Assembly: GCA_937978655.1 (NCBI GenBank)
Contig: CALJUX010000004.1
Location: forward strand, 29,145 to 93,144
From: an uncultured Chromatiaceae bacterium
GTDB lineage: Bacteria; Pseudomonadota; Gammaproteobacteria; Enterobacterales; Alteromonadaceae
Direction of reading: 5' to 3'
DNA: 64,000 nt
Of this stretch, positions 16,767-25,511 are shown one piece after another. The notes beneath the pieces are model-generated. The model searched no databases. It saw only the letters and a list, made by a program, of their open reading frames with translations, and was not told where the DNA came from. A program made the position numbers and the translations under genes. Numbering within the stretch: position 1 is the first letter of the stretch; the number at the start of each line of letters is the position of its first letter.

Positions 16767-19397
16767 TTAACCCGAGTTGCGCATGCCGGCGGCAATACCG
16801 GCAATGGTCACCATCAAGGCGCGTTTAATATTGTCGTTGACGGTTTCCGGCGCATGGCGGACCCGTTTTAACAATTCCACCTGCAGAATATGCAACGGGT
16901 CGACATAGGTATTTCTGAGCATAATGGACTCACGGATCCAGGCTTCATTGGCCATTAAATCCGGTCGGTCGATCAGCTGCAGCAACAAGGCTGTATCGGC
17001 CGACAGCTGATTGCGTAACTGCTCACCGAGGCCGAGCAAATGTGCCGGTACCAGTTTTTCATCGTAATAAGCGGCGATTTGCGCATCGGCTTTCAGGTAC
17101 ACCATTTCCAGCATCGACAAGCGGGTGGCGAAAAACGGCCACTGCGCGCGCATTTCGTGTAGCAGTGCGGTTTTGCCCTGTGCTACGGCTTCGGCCAGCG
17201 CGGAACCGGCGCCGAGCCAGGCTGGTAACATCAGCCGGTTTTGCGACCAGGCAAAAATCCACGGAATAGCCCGCAGACTTTCCACGCCGCCATTTGGATT
17301 ACGTTTCGGTGGCCGGCTGCCGAGTGGCAACTGGCCCAGTTCCAGCTCCGGCGTGGCCGCGCGGAAATACGGCACAAACTCCGGATGATGCCTTACCACA
17401 GCGCGATAGGCTTCACAGGAGGTGGTCGCCAGCTGCGCCATCAACGCACGCCATTCGGCTTTTGGCACCGGCGGTGGTAATAACACCCCTTCCAGCACTG
17501 CCGAGGCGTACAGCGCCAAAGAACGTTGTGCCAGTTTGGACAAACCAAACTTAAAGCGGATCATCTCGCCTTGTTCGGTCACGCGCATGCCGCCGGCCAG
17601 ACTGCCCGGTGGCTGCGACAAAATCGCCGCATGCGCCGGACCACCACCACGACCGATAGTGCCACCACGGCCGTGGAACAACGTCAGCTGCACTTTGGCC
17701 TGGGCACAAATCGCCACTAAGGCTTCCTGCGCGCTGTATTGCGCCCAGGCGGCGGCGATAGCACCGGCGTCTTTGGCGGAATCGGAATAACCGATCATCA
17801 CTTCCTGTTTGCCCTGGATATAACCGCGGTACCAGTCAATCGCCAGCAACTTGCTGATACATTCCGGTGCATTGGTTAAATCGGCGAGAGTTTCAAATAA
17901 CGGCGCGACGCGCATTGGGAAGCTGATGCCGGCTTCTTTTAGCAACAGCTGCACCGCCAGCACATCGGAAGGCTTGCCGGCCATCGAAATGACATAAGTC
18001 GATAAGGCTTCGGCACCGTGGCGCGCGATGATGTCGCAGGTATCCAGCACCTCACGCACTTCAGCGCTTGGTTGCCAGTTGCGCGGGAATAACGGTCGTT
18101 TGCTGGCCAGTTCATTCAGTAAAAATGCCTGGCGCGCCGGTTCTTCCCAATGCGCGTAGTCGCCAATACCCAGATACTGGGTGAATTCGCTGAATACCTG
18201 GGTGTGACGACCAGATTCCTGCCGCACATCGAGCTTTAACAGCGTGAGACCAAAAGCATAAGCGCGGCGAATGGTATCGAGCAGCAAGCCGTTGGCGATC
18301 ACATCCATTTTGCAGTCGCGCAGCGAGTGGTAACACAGCAGCAGCGGCTCTAATAGTTGCTGATTGTGCCAGAGCAAATCATCTGGCCGTTGCAGCCGGT
18401 CATGTTTCAGCGCTTCAGTCAGCCAGTCGCGGGTGTGCAGCAGTTTGCCACGCAAAGTCTTTAACAAGTCGCGGTACGGTTCGGTCGACCCCGGCACCGC
18501 CGCCTGTAAGGCCGCATTGGCCAGATTCATCGACAGCTCGTTGCCAAGAACATCCAAATCCTGGGCAAATAAATCTGCCGCTTTCCAGCGGCTGAGTAAC
18601 AACACCTGACGGGTGACTTTAGCCGTGACAAATGGGTTGCCATCACGGTCGCCGCCCATCCAGCTGGAGAAACGGATAGGCGCGGCATCCAGCGCCAGAC
18701 CATGACCCAGCACCGGGCTTAAGGCTTCGTCCAGTTCGCGGATAAATTCCGGAATAGCCTGCCACAACGAAGTTTCGATGACGGCAAAACCAGACTTGGC
18801 TTCATCCACCGGCGTTGGACGCTGTTCGCGAATTTCATTGGTATGCCAGGCCTGGGTGATCAAATCGTTTAAGCGCGCATCGAGCCGCGCCAGCTGATGG
18901 GCGGATAATTCCTGCTCCCGCTGCGCCAGGCAATCGGCAATTTGTGTCAGTTTATAAATCAGCGTACGGCGGGTGACTTCGGTAGGGTGCGCCGTCAGCA
19001 CCAGCTCAATGGATAAATCAGCCACCGCCTGGCGGGTTTTTTCGACATCCACTTGCTGGGTTTTTAATAAGGTCAGCAATTCCTGCAGCGGCTGTGGTTT
19101 TTCAATAGACGCAGCGCCGGCTTTGCTGATGGTGTGATGTTGCTCGGCCAGGTTAGCCAGATTGAGGAACTGGGCAAAAGCACGGGCGACCGGCAGGATC
19201 TCGTCATCGGTCAGGCCAGCCAGAATTTGTTTTAACTGCTGGTCTTGTTGTTCGGTGCCGGAGCGCGCCTGTTTGGCCAGCGAACGGATCTGCTCAATCC
19301 GCTCTAACACCGCAGGCCCCAGTTGGTTACGGACCGTATCCCCTAATTGTGTGCCAAGCAAACCGACGTTTGCTCTTAAGGCAGCATATTGCGACAT
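16767..19397 (-). CDS. ppc: Phosphoenolpyruvate carboxylase
   Basis: 876 residues, close to the E. coli enzyme (883). All active-site blocks are visible: LTAHPTEVTRRTL near residue 135, MGGDRDGNPFVT near 247, GYSDSAKDAGAIAAAW near 535, FHGRGGTIGRGGGPAH near 574 and the C-terminal GIAAGMRNSG. It carboxylates PEP to oxaloacetate to refill the TCA cycle. The terminal residue pair is SG rather than the usual TG. It is a single leftward gene with its own terminator; ~240 bases upstream separate it from the EAL gene. Confidence 0.98.
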   Translation of the reverse strand: MSQYAALRANVGLLGTQLGDTVRNQLGPAVLERIEQIRSLAKQARSGTEQQDQQLKQILAGLTDDEILPVARAFAQFLNLANLAEQHHTISKAGAASIEKPQPLQELLTLLKTQQVDVEKTRQAVADLSIELVLTAHPTEVTRRTLIYKLTQIADCLAQREQELSAHQLARLDARLNDLITQAWHTNEIREQRPTPVDEAKSGFAVIETSLWQAIPEFIRELDEALSPVLGHGLALDAAPIRFSSWMGGDRDGNPFVTAKVTRQVLLLSRWKAADLFAQDLDVLGNELSMNLANAALQAAVPGSTEPYRDLLKTLRGKLLHTRDWLTEALKHDRLQRPDDLLWHNQQLLEPLLLCYHSLRDCKMDVIANGLLLDTIRRAYAFGLTLLKLDVRQESGRHTQVFSEFTQYLGIGDYAHWEEPARQAFLLNELASKRPLFPRNWQPSAEVREVLDTCDIIARHGAEALSTYVISMAGKPSDVLAVQLLLKEAGISFPMRVAPLFETLADLTNAPECISKLLAIDWYRGYIQGKQEVMIGYSDSAKDAGAIAAAWAQYSAQEALVAICAQAKVQLTLFHGRGGTIGRGGGPAHAAILSQPPGSLAGGMRVTEQGEMIRFKFGLSKLAQRSLALYASAVLEGVLLPPPVPKAEWRALMAQLATTSCEAYRAVVRHHPEFVPYFRAATPELELGQLPLGSRPPKRNPNGGVESLRAIPWIFAWSQNRLMLPAWLGAGSALAEAVAQGKTALLHEMRAQWPFFATRLSMLEMVYLKADAQIAAYYDEKLVPAHLLGLGEQLRNQLSADTALLLQLIDRPDLMANEAWIRESIMLRNTYVDPLHILQVELLKRVRHAPETVNDNIKRALMVTIAGIAAGMRNSG

Positions 19398-19637
19398 CTT
19401 CCCACTCTCCTCGTTGCATTGCCTGCCTTGTTGCCCGCAGTCGCCTTGTAGCGCGCTTTGGCGTTTTTTTCTGCAGTTTCACCTCACCCTAACCCGATTT
19501 TTGTTGGTACTCAACACTGACAGATTACAAAATCAGCAACAAAATGGACTTTTAGGTGTTTAGATGGCTTTATGGAAAGATGTTTACATTAAAACAACAC
19601 ATAGGGTAACACCGCGACCTGGTCAGCGCTGGCTGGT

Positions 19638-20411
19638 TTATTGTTGCCAGCAGTTCAGTTCCGCCTCGCTTTGCAGCTGCTCCAGCTGGGGTCTGGCGAA
19701 GAAATAGCCCTGAAACCAGTCGATGCCCTGCGCCGCCAGATAAGCCAGCTCAGCTGCCGTCTCAACCCCTTCGGCCAGCACTTTGCAGCCAAGCAGCGCA
19801 CATTGCGCGAGGATCTGCTGCAATCTTTGTTGTTTTTCAGTGGATTGATCAATATCGCGGATCAGCGCCATATCCAGTTTCAGTACCCGGGGTTTCAGCG
19901 AATGTAACCAGTCTTCATGGGCAAAACCGGCACCAAAATCATCGATGGCGGTGATAAAACCACGTTCGGCATAACTCCGGAAAATGTTCAGCAGATGGCT
20001 GTGACTGAGGATTTGTTCGCCTTCGGTCACTTCAAACATGATGTTGCGGATATCAAAACCATATAAATCAGCGGCTTCAATAGTCGCACGGATACAAGTC
20101 TCAGGCTTGTACACTGCGTTTGGCATAAAATTGATACTAAGCAGCTTGTTAAGACCGAGCCTGGTCGCGGTTTCAATGGCTTTGACCCGGCAGGCCTGAT
20201 CAAAATAATATTTATTCTGCTCCGTCACTTTTGCTAGTACAGTGGCGGCCCCTTCACCTTGTGCACCGCGCACTAAGGCTTCATAACCAACAATCGACTG
20301 ACTGGACCATTCAATAATCGGCTGAAACGCCATCCGAAGTTCAAACCCCAGATCGGCGCCACTTAAACAGTCGCGACAGCTTTGTTGTTTTATTTGCGGG
20401 GGAAACTGCAT
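19638..20411 (-). CDS. EAL-domain cyclic-di-GMP phosphodiesterase (stand-alone)
   Basis: 257 residues, a single EAL domain. Conserved sites: AFQPII, YEALVRG (EAL signature), SINFMP, MFEVTEGE, AIDDFGAGFAHEDWL, LKLDM, VLAEGVET and GIDWFQGYFFARP, so catalytic metal ligands appear complete (DDFGAG replaces DDFGTG). It should hydrolyse c-di-GMP to pGpG. The N-terminal QSCRDC Cys pair is typical of a subgroup of short EAL proteins. ATG 20411 is chosen; a TTG at 20429 is the alternative. Either way the start lies inside the 3' end of the antiporter gene, an overlap of at least 71 bases. Confidence 0.92.
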   Translation of the reverse strand: MQFPPQIKQQSCRDCLSGADLGFELRMAFQPIIEWSSQSIVGYEALVRGAQGEGAATVLAKVTEQNKYYFDQACRVKAIETATRLGLNKLLSINFMPNAVYKPETCIRATIEAADLYGFDIRNIMFEVTEGEQILSHSHLLNIFRSYAERGFITAIDDFGAGFAHEDWLHSLKPRVLKLDMALIRDIDQSTEKQQRLQQILAQCALLGCKVLAEGVETAAELAYLAAQGIDWFQGYFFARPQLEQLQSEAELNCWQQ

Positions 20412-21780
20412 CAGTACTGATTCCGGCAATCAGATCGGGTTCTGTGATAATAGCAGGAACATCAGCAGGTTGAATATCAGCTGAAGCTGATACTTTACTC
20501 CGCCAACGTATTTGCACCGAAGGCCCCGGTACGCACCAGCTGTCTGGCTGACTTAAACTCGCCGGCGCTATCGGTTGCTCTTCATGCGCCAGCCCTGCTT
20601 CGCCGGCAAACCTGAAGGCAAATGCCGCCAGCGGCGGGCCTATAGTTTCAAACAAGGTCACTGCGCCCAACACCACAGCACTAATCACGGCAGCATGCTC
20701 GCTACTGAGGCCACTGCTGGTTTGCGCCAGACCAATCGCCAGCCCGGCCATTGGTACCAGCAACATGCCGGTTGCGGCACTGGCGCGTGCGCTTTGGCGC
20801 TGCACAGTGCCGGCCAGCCAGACCATCAGCACTTTCACCGCTGAGCGCACCAGCACCAGTGACACAATCACCAGACCATACTGCCACAAGGCGCTCAGTT
20901 GTAACTTGGCGCCGGCGAACACAAACAACACAATAAAAAACAGCTCAAAGGCGGCGCCAAAATTCAGCTCCGACACCAAGGGGCCGCGCTCCAGACTGCG
21001 CACCGTGATGCCGACCAGCAAAGGTGCAAACAGCGCCGACAACTGCAGCTGCTGCGCCAGTGCTAACGCCAGCATCAGGCTGCCAATCACCAGCGCCATT
21101 TTGTATTGCGCGGCGGTTTGGGTGCGTTGACACAAAAAATGCAGCAAAGCACCAATCAAAACGCCCAGACAAGCCGAGCCAAGCAACAAATACAACGGCT
21201 GCAAAATCACCTGGCTCAATCCGGCTTGCTGATCAAGTAACAGCGCCGGGATCACCGCAGCAAACACCAGAAAAGACCAGCAATTGTTAAGCGCCACCAG
21301 GGTTTTGGCGGTTTCAGTGACCGGGCCTTTGGCGCCGGTTTCATGCGCGACGTGCAGCAGCACCGCCGGCGATGAGGAAATCAGAATAGCGCTGATGAGC
21401 GCCGCCAGCACCGGGCTGAAATCCAGCCCATGCAACACAAAAAAACAGGCGATAAAAGTGACACTGGCTTCGGCCAGCGACGTCAGCACCAACGCCTTGT
21501 GCTGACGGATAAAACGTAAATCCAGTGAAGTGCCAAGCCGGTATAAAATCAGTGCCAGCGCAATATCAACCAGAATGCGCGCATCCGCCAGCGTGTGCTT
21601 ATCCAGCACCCCGAGGCCACTGGGCCCAATCAGAAAACCTACCGCCATAAAGCCGGTGATACTGGGGATCCAGCGCATCAGGTGCGCCAGATAACCGCCG
21701 AGCGCCCCAACCAGCAATAACAAGGCAAACGCCAGTAATGGGCTGAATGTCAGCGCAGTGGCCGGTAAAAAATCCATCAA
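20341..21780 (-). CDS. CPA2-type cation:proton antiporter (KefB-like membrane domain)
   Basis: 479 residues. About eleven to twelve hydrophobic segments fill residues 10-395, with GFMAVGFLIGPSGLG, ALALILYRLGTSLDL, ALISAILISSSPAVLLHVAHETG and GMLLVPMAGLAIGLAQ as in Kef/NhaP-type CPA2 exchangers. No TrkA-N or RCK domain follows. The last ~80 residues are polar and low in complexity, and the final ~24 overlap the EAL gene in another frame. It probably exchanges Na+ or K+ for H+ across the inner membrane. The FAH-family gene ends 24 bases upstream, so the three genes may be co-transcribed. Confidence 0.9.
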   Translation of the reverse strand: MMDFLPATALTFSPLLAFALLLLVGALGGYLAHLMRWIPSITGFMAVGFLIGPSGLGVLDKHTLADARILVDIALALILYRLGTSLDLRFIRQHKALVLTSLAEASVTFIACFFVLHGLDFSPVLAALISAILISSSPAVLLHVAHETGAKGPVTETAKTLVALNNCWSFLVFAAVIPALLLDQQAGLSQVILQPLYLLLGSACLGVLIGALLHFLCQRTQTAAQYKMALVIGSLMLALALAQQLQLSALFAPLLVGITVRSLERGPLVSELNFGAAFELFFIVLFVFAGAKLQLSALWQYGLVIVSLVLVRSAVKVLMVWLAGTVQRQSARASAATGMLLVPMAGLAIGLAQTSSGLSSEHAAVISAVVLGAVTLFETIGPPLAAFAFRFAGEAGLAHEEQPIAPASLSQPDSWCVPGPSVQIRWRSKVSASADIQPADVPAIITEPDLIAGISTDAVSPANKTTKLSRLFKWRRSGV

Positions 21781-21804
21781 TACACTCCGAAACCACGGGA
21801 AAGA

Positions 21805-22641
21805 TTAAGACTGTCGCGACGCCAATAGTTCAGCGACAGCGCGTTCACGCGGGCAAAAACGCAGTTGAAATGCCGGTTCATCGCCAAATTGCCAGTGGAT
21901 GTCGCTGCCAAACGGTAATTCCAGCACACCGGCGAACGAGCCGGTGATGATGACCTGACCGGCGGTTAATGGCACACCTTGCGCGCGCAGAAAGTTTACC
22001 AGCCAGGGCAAAGGCGCCCGCGGATTGTCATTCGGATGCCGGGCGGCGTGTGTGACCGGCTCCTGGCCGGCCTGAGTCAGGGTCAAAGCAAAACTGGCCT
22101 GCTCCGGTCCGTGCAGCACAGGCCCCAGCCAAAGCCCCTGATTAAACAATCCATCCGCCAGCTGGTCCGGATACTGCGCGCCGGCATCGGCCTGATAACG
22201 GCTTTGGATCAGCTCCAGCGCCAGATGCGGCGCGCCGAACAAGGCGAGGATGTCATCATCGCTTAAGCTGTTTTCGCCCGGCGCGACATCGGTGAGCAGC
22301 GGATAGGCATATTCAGGTTCAACCCGTGCCAACCCTTGTGCCGACGGCCACAGCGCACAGCTGGCGCCTTGTTGCAGCTCAGTTTGATACAAAGGCCCCA
22401 ACACAATTTTTAGCTGACCATTGGCATCCTGCGACGGCACACCACACTTCCAGCCAATCACTTTGCTGTACTGCTGCGCCACCTGTAATTGCACTGCCAA
22501 CGCATCCGCCAGCAGCAACGGCCGGTGTTGTTCCGCTAACAGCCCGCCAGGCTGGCCCAGAGTGCGCCTTTGCTGCAATTGTTGTGCGGCGGCGTTGATT
22601 TGCTCCGCAGTAAAAGTCGGGGTGAAACAAGATACAGCCAT
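21805..22641 (-). CDS. FAH-family enzyme, 2-keto-4-pentenoate hydratase-like
   Basis: 278 residues. VIGWKCGVPS near residue 65, VEPEYAYPLL near 110 with the acidic metal ligands, HLALELIQSRY, NDNPRAPLPWLVNFL and the C-terminal GQVIITGSFAGVLELPFG match 2-keto-4-pentenoate hydratase/oxaloacetate decarboxylase-type members of the fumarylacetoacetate hydrolase superfamily. The substrate is probably a 2-oxo acid, but no aromatic-ring cleavage genes lie nearby. GGAG 7 bases before ATG 22641 sets the start; an ATG 5 codons upstream lacks a site. It is the first protein gene after tRNA-Gly on the same strand. Confidence 0.85.
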   Translation of the reverse strand: MAVSCFTPTFTAEQINAAAQQLQQRRTLGQPGGLLAEQHRPLLLADALAVQLQVAQQYSKVIGWKCGVPSQDANGQLKIVLGPLYQTELQQGASCALWPSAQGLARVEPEYAYPLLTDVAPGENSLSDDDILALFGAPHLALELIQSRYQADAGAQYPDQLADGLFNQGLWLGPVLHGPEQASFALTLTQAGQEPVTHAARHPNDNPRAPLPWLVNFLRAQGVPLTAGQVIITGSFAGVLELPFGSDIHWQFGDEPAFQLRFCPRERAVAELLASRQS

Positions 22642-22719
22642 CAGCAACTCCGTCATTCAAAAAACGCAATAACGGCACTATAACGATGGAATGGAACAGA
22701 CAACAAGGATTATGCAGAT

Positions 22720-22793
22720 TGGAGCGGGCGATGGGAATCGAACCCACGGCACCAGCTTGGGAAGCTGGGGTATTACCATTATACGACGCCCGC
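22720..22793 (-). tRNA. tRNA-Gly (anticodon CCC)
   Basis: 74 bases on the minus strand including an encoded 3' CCA. Acceptor stem GCGGGCG pairs with CGCCCGC; D-arm GTATAATGGTAATAC; anticodon arm CCAGC-TTCCCAA-GCTGG with anticodon CCC; T-arm with GGTTCGATTCC. It reads GGG codons. It stands alone, not in a tRNA cluster, 79 bases upstream of the FAH-family gene on the same strand, and could share its transcript. Confidence 0.96.
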
Positions 22794-22915
22794 TTTTTTG
22801 GAAAGCGGCAGCAGTGTGGCAAAAATGCCGGCGCAGTTCAAGCGCTTGCGGATCAGCTTTCACGCAGCACCAGCTAACTGCTGATAAATGCAGCAATTTG
22901 TCCAGCATTCCAGGT

Positions 22916-22940
22916 GGCGTTGACCCAAAGGGTGAGCGCC
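22916..22940. repeat. Imperfect hairpin between tRNA-Gly and the bfr terminator
   Basis: GGCGTTGACCC pairs with GGGTGAGCGCC around AAA with one mismatch and one G-U pair. No gene is seen between 22794 and 23042; this stretch holds this hairpin and the bfr terminator only. Confidence 0.4.
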
Positions 22941-22956
22941 AAGGATGGCAGCGAAT

Positions 22957-22982
22957 AAAAAAAGGCCGGGAAATCCCGGCCT
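22957..22982 (-). terminator. Rho-independent terminator of the bacterioferritin operon
   Basis: Read on the minus strand, GGCCGGG and CCCGGCC pair around ATTT and are followed by seven Ts. It lies about 60 bases after the stop of the second bacterioferritin gene. Confidence 0.88.
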
Positions 22983-23042
22983 GTGAAGAGTTGCCTGCCT
23001 GTTATTGTCTGGCAAAGCCAGTGATTAAAGCGGTGTCGAGGC

Positions 23043-23510
23043 TTACAGCTGTGATTGCAGGTAATTGGGCAGACCAAAGAGTTTGATCTGCCGCAGTTGC
23101 TGTTCCAGCCAATGCGCGTGGTCGTTTTCGGTGTCATCGAGTAATTTTTGCAGTATCGCGCGCGTGACATAATCCTGCTGCTGTTCACACAACGCCATGG
23201 TTTGCTTCAGTAATTTGCCGACGCTGTATTCAACGTTCAGGTCATTCTGCAACATTGAAGGCACATCAGAACCAATCTGCAGCGCATCGCGTTTGCTCAT
23301 ATCCGGCGTGCCTTCGAGGAATAAAATCCGCTCGATAATGGCCGAGGCATGGGCTTTTTCATCGGTAACTTCGTGGTCGATGCGCTCGTATAACTTGTGC
23401 AGTCCCCAGTCCAGATACATCCGCGAATGGATAAAATACTGGTCCATCGCACTCAGCTCGTTGGCCAGCAGCACATTCAGTGCATCGATAATCGCTTGTT
23501 TGCCTTGCAT
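23043..23510 (-). CDS. bfr: Bacterioferritin, ferroxidase-type subunit lacking the haem Met
   Basis: 155 residues, four-helix-bundle ferritin. The dinuclear iron site is complete by numbering: Glu18, Glu51, His54, Glu94 and the later Glu128/His131 pair (equivalent to 127/130 in E. coli). Residue 52, the haem-binding Met of bacterioferritin, is Lys (DEKAH). This is therefore a ferroxidase subunit that should not bind haem alone. It is the second gene of the pair, 5 bases after the stop of its partner, with the terminator downstream. It stores iron in a 24-mer, probably a mixed one with the upstream subunit. Confidence 0.93.
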   Translation of the reverse strand: MQGKQAIIDALNVLLANELSAMDQYFIHSRMYLDWGLHKLYERIDHEVTDEKAHASAIIERILFLEGTPDMSKRDALQIGSDVPSMLQNDLNVEYSVGKLLKQTMALCEQQQDYVTRAILQKLLDDTENDHAHWLEQQLRQIKLFGLPNYLQSQL

Positions 23511-23515
23511 GCTGC

Positions 23516-23989
23516 TTACTCCCCGCTCACTTTGCTTTGCAGATAATTTTCCATGCCCATCACACCAATCTGATACTGCTGTGCATTAATCCAATCGATA
23601 TGTTCTTCCTCGTGCTCCAGAATTTCCTGCAGCATTTCGCGGCTGACGTAATCCTGTTTTTGCTCGCACAGCGCAATAGCGTTTTTCAGCAGCGGCAGCT
23701 GTTCCAGCTCAAATTCGAGATCACATTGCAGCATTTCGGCAGTGTCTTCACCGATGCGCAAACGGCCAAGTGCCTGTAGGTTGGGCAAACCTTCAAGGAA
23801 CAGAATGCGTTCAATCAGCTCGTCGGCTTGTTTCATGTCGCGGATAGATTTTTTATAACAGACGTTATTCAGCTCGTGCAGGCCCCAGTTTTTGTAGATG
23901 CGGGCGTGGAGGAAATATTGGTTAATCGACGTCAGTTCGGACGTCAGCACCTCATTGAGGATACTCAGTACAGCGGCATCACCTTGCAT
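23516..23989 (-). CDS. bfr: Bacterioferritin, haem-binding subunit with degraded ferroxidase site
   Basis: 157 residues. Met52 is present (RDMKQ), the axial ligand for haem at the two-fold interface. The ferroxidase site is altered: Glu18 and Glu94 remain, but position 51 is Asp and position 54 is Gln instead of Glu and His. This is the mirror image of the downstream subunit. In Pseudomonas and Neisseria, paired subunits of this kind form mixed 24-mers; the same is inferred here. GGAG sits 6-7 bases before ATG. First gene of the operon, with a sigma-70-like promoter about 55 bases upstream. Confidence 0.93.
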   Translation of the reverse strand: MQGDAAVLSILNEVLTSELTSINQYFLHARIYKNWGLHELNNVCYKKSIRDMKQADELIERILFLEGLPNLQALGRLRIGEDTAEMLQCDLEFELEQLPLLKNAIALCEQKQDYVSREMLQEILEHEEEHIDWINAQQYQIGVMGMENYLQSKVSGE

Positions 23990-24042
23990 CGCCGGGCTCC
24001 TTTTTTACCAATACTGGTAGTGAAACAGGGAAATTGTTGAGG

Positions 24043-24071
24043 ATTGTAGTCGGATTTACGGCAGGGGTCGA
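24043..24071 (-). promoter_or_regulatory. Candidate promoter of the bacterioferritin operon
   Basis: On the minus strand, TCGACC (-35) and TACAAT (-10) are separated by 17 bases and lie ~55-80 bases before the first bfr start. A sequence resembling part of a Fur site (TTGAGAATGCTTC) lies further upstream at about 24115-24127, too distant and too degenerate to claim. Confidence 0.45.
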
Positions 24072-24181
24072 GTTTTAGATTGGCAAAAACTTCAATTAAA
24101 TCATATGCATGCAATTGAGAATGCTTCGCTTTAATGCCAGAGTTCTTGTTGGAAAAACAATCATTGCAGAATCATTTACTT

Positions 24182-24205
24182 AGGCTGTGGCAAATGCCAC
24201 AGCCT
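24182..24205 (-). terminator. Perfect hairpin after the HAAS-domain gene
   Basis: AGGCTGTGGCA and TGCCACAGCCT form an 11-bp perfect inverted repeat with two bases between, 10 bases past the stop codon of the HAAS-domain gene. No T-run follows, so termination strength is uncertain. Confidence 0.5.
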
Positions 24206-24215
24206 GGATTCATTT

Positions 24216-25154
24216 TTACAGCCGGCGCAGCTGCCGGTACTCAGCAATGGCCAGTACTACCAGCACTGCAGCAGTCGCCAGCAAGATGTAAGAGATGCTG
24301 CCGGCGGCATGGGTCCAGAAAAAACGGGCACCATCGGTGATTTGCTGTGGTTCGGTGAACACGCCGCCTTTGAACGCCATCGCGGCAAAAATCACGGCAA
24401 ACACCAGATGATCAAGGATGTAACACCATTTGCTCCAGCGTTGCCAGCTAAGCTGCGTCAGCCGGTAACAGGCAAAGCCTGCTGACAACAGCGTGAACAC
24501 AGTCAGCAGATATCGCCAGTGTTCCATGCCATCGGCCAGCCGTACCGGCAGATGTTGCTGCGCCTCAACCGACAACCACAACGGCGTCCACAACAACAGC
24601 AGCAAAAACAAGGCGCTGGTTAAGTCGGTGATACTGTCCGACAGCTTCATCCGCGCCAGCGGATAACGCGGCAAGCGGGCCGGATGCCACTGGCGTTGCC
24701 GCCACTCTTTGGTCCAGCCAGCCTGACCAGCGCCATAAAACACCGCGGTCACCACCAATAGCAAAGTGGCAAAATTGTCGATAAAACTGAAGCCTAACTG
24801 CAGAACCAGTTGCACCGGATTGATCGAGTCCGCCAGCACCAAGGCGCCCAGACTTTTCAGCAGTGCAATCACCGCCATCAGCGCAGCGCCATGCCACAAC
24901 ACAGTGCGATACAGCGGCATATCTTCACTGGCTACCAGCGGCGCACTGGGCGCAAAACGTTGCGCCATGTCGACCGGATGGCCTTGTTGCAGTAACAGCT
25001 GGCTCAACTGTGCATCATCCAAAGGCCCGTTCTGCTGCAATGCTTCAATCTGGTCGAGCAGGTTTGCTCTGAGTTCGCGGATAATGTCGTGCTGCTTGTC
25101 CGCCGGCAGCTCAGCCGCCACCGCCGCCAAATAACGTTCCAGTAATTCCATCAT
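24216..25154 (-). CDS. HAAS-domain multispanning membrane protein
   Basis: 312 residues. The N-terminal ~75 residues (LLERYLAAVAAELPADKQHDII, RELRANLLDQIEAL, GHPVDMAQRF) fit the HAAS helical domain, which is typically encoded beside PadR regulators. About six membrane helices follow from residue 85 to the end. Its start codon overlaps the stop of the PadR gene (ATGA), and GGAG lies 5 bases before the ATG. By analogy, PadR-HAAS pairs control a membrane protein whose activity is unknown; no ABC exporter is adjacent here. Confidence 0.85.
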   Translation of the reverse strand: MMELLERYLAAVAAELPADKQHDIIRELRANLLDQIEALQQNGPLDDAQLSQLLLQQGHPVDMAQRFAPSAPLVASEDMPLYRTVLWHGAALMAVIALLKSLGALVLADSINPVQLVLQLGFSFIDNFATLLLVVTAVFYGAGQAGWTKEWRQRQWHPARLPRYPLARMKLSDSITDLTSALFLLLLLWTPLWLSVEAQQHLPVRLADGMEHWRYLLTVFTLLSAGFACYRLTQLSWQRWSKWCYILDHLVFAVIFAAMAFKGGVFTEPQQITDGARFFWTHAAGSISYILLATAAVLVVLAIAEYRQLRRL

Positions 25155-25483
25155 GGTTGCTCCAGTAAAGTCGCCAGACTGCCGTGTAACTGCTGCCACT
25201 CTGTGCTCAGCTGTGCCAGCACTTCAGCACCAGTGGCCGACAGCTGGTAATAACGCCGTTCGCGGCCTTCGGCCATTTGCCACTGACTATCCAGCAGCCC
25301 TTGCTCTGCCAGCCGGCGCACCAGTGGATACAAAGTGCCTTCGTCTATTTCAATGCCGTTATCATTCAATTGCTTACGCAATGAATAACCGTATTGCGGC
25401 GTGCGGCTGGATGCCAGCACCGCCAGCACCAGCACCCCGCGGCGCAGCTCCAGCCGCAGTTTGTCGAGTCTGTCGTCATGCAT
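25151..25483 (-). CDS. PadR family transcriptional regulator
   Basis: 110 residues. Winged helix-turn-helix of the PadR type: RRGVLVLAVLASSRTPQYGYSLRKQL, then IDEGTLYPLVRRLAEQGLL and ERRYYQLSATGAEVLAQL, followed by a short C-terminal dimerisation helix (PadR-s2 size). Start at 25483 after CAGGA; the open frame upstream is AT-rich leader. It probably represses its own two-gene operon by binding the repeated ATACT/AGTAT sites at 25512-25567. The inducer is unknown. Confidence 0.93.
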   Translation of the reverse strand: MHDDRLDKLRLELRRGVLVLAVLASSRTPQYGYSLRKQLNDNGIEIDEGTLYPLVRRLAEQGLLDSQWQMAEGRERRYYQLSATGAEVLAQLSTEWQQLHGSLATLLEQP

Positions 25484-25511
25484 TTTAAAATCCTGAGGTG
25501 ATATGCACCTG

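Noticed and set aside
24111..24130. Fur box upstream of the bacterioferritin genes
   Set aside because: TTGAGAATGCTTC resembles half of a Fur site but lies ~40 bases above the -35 and lacks the second inverted half.
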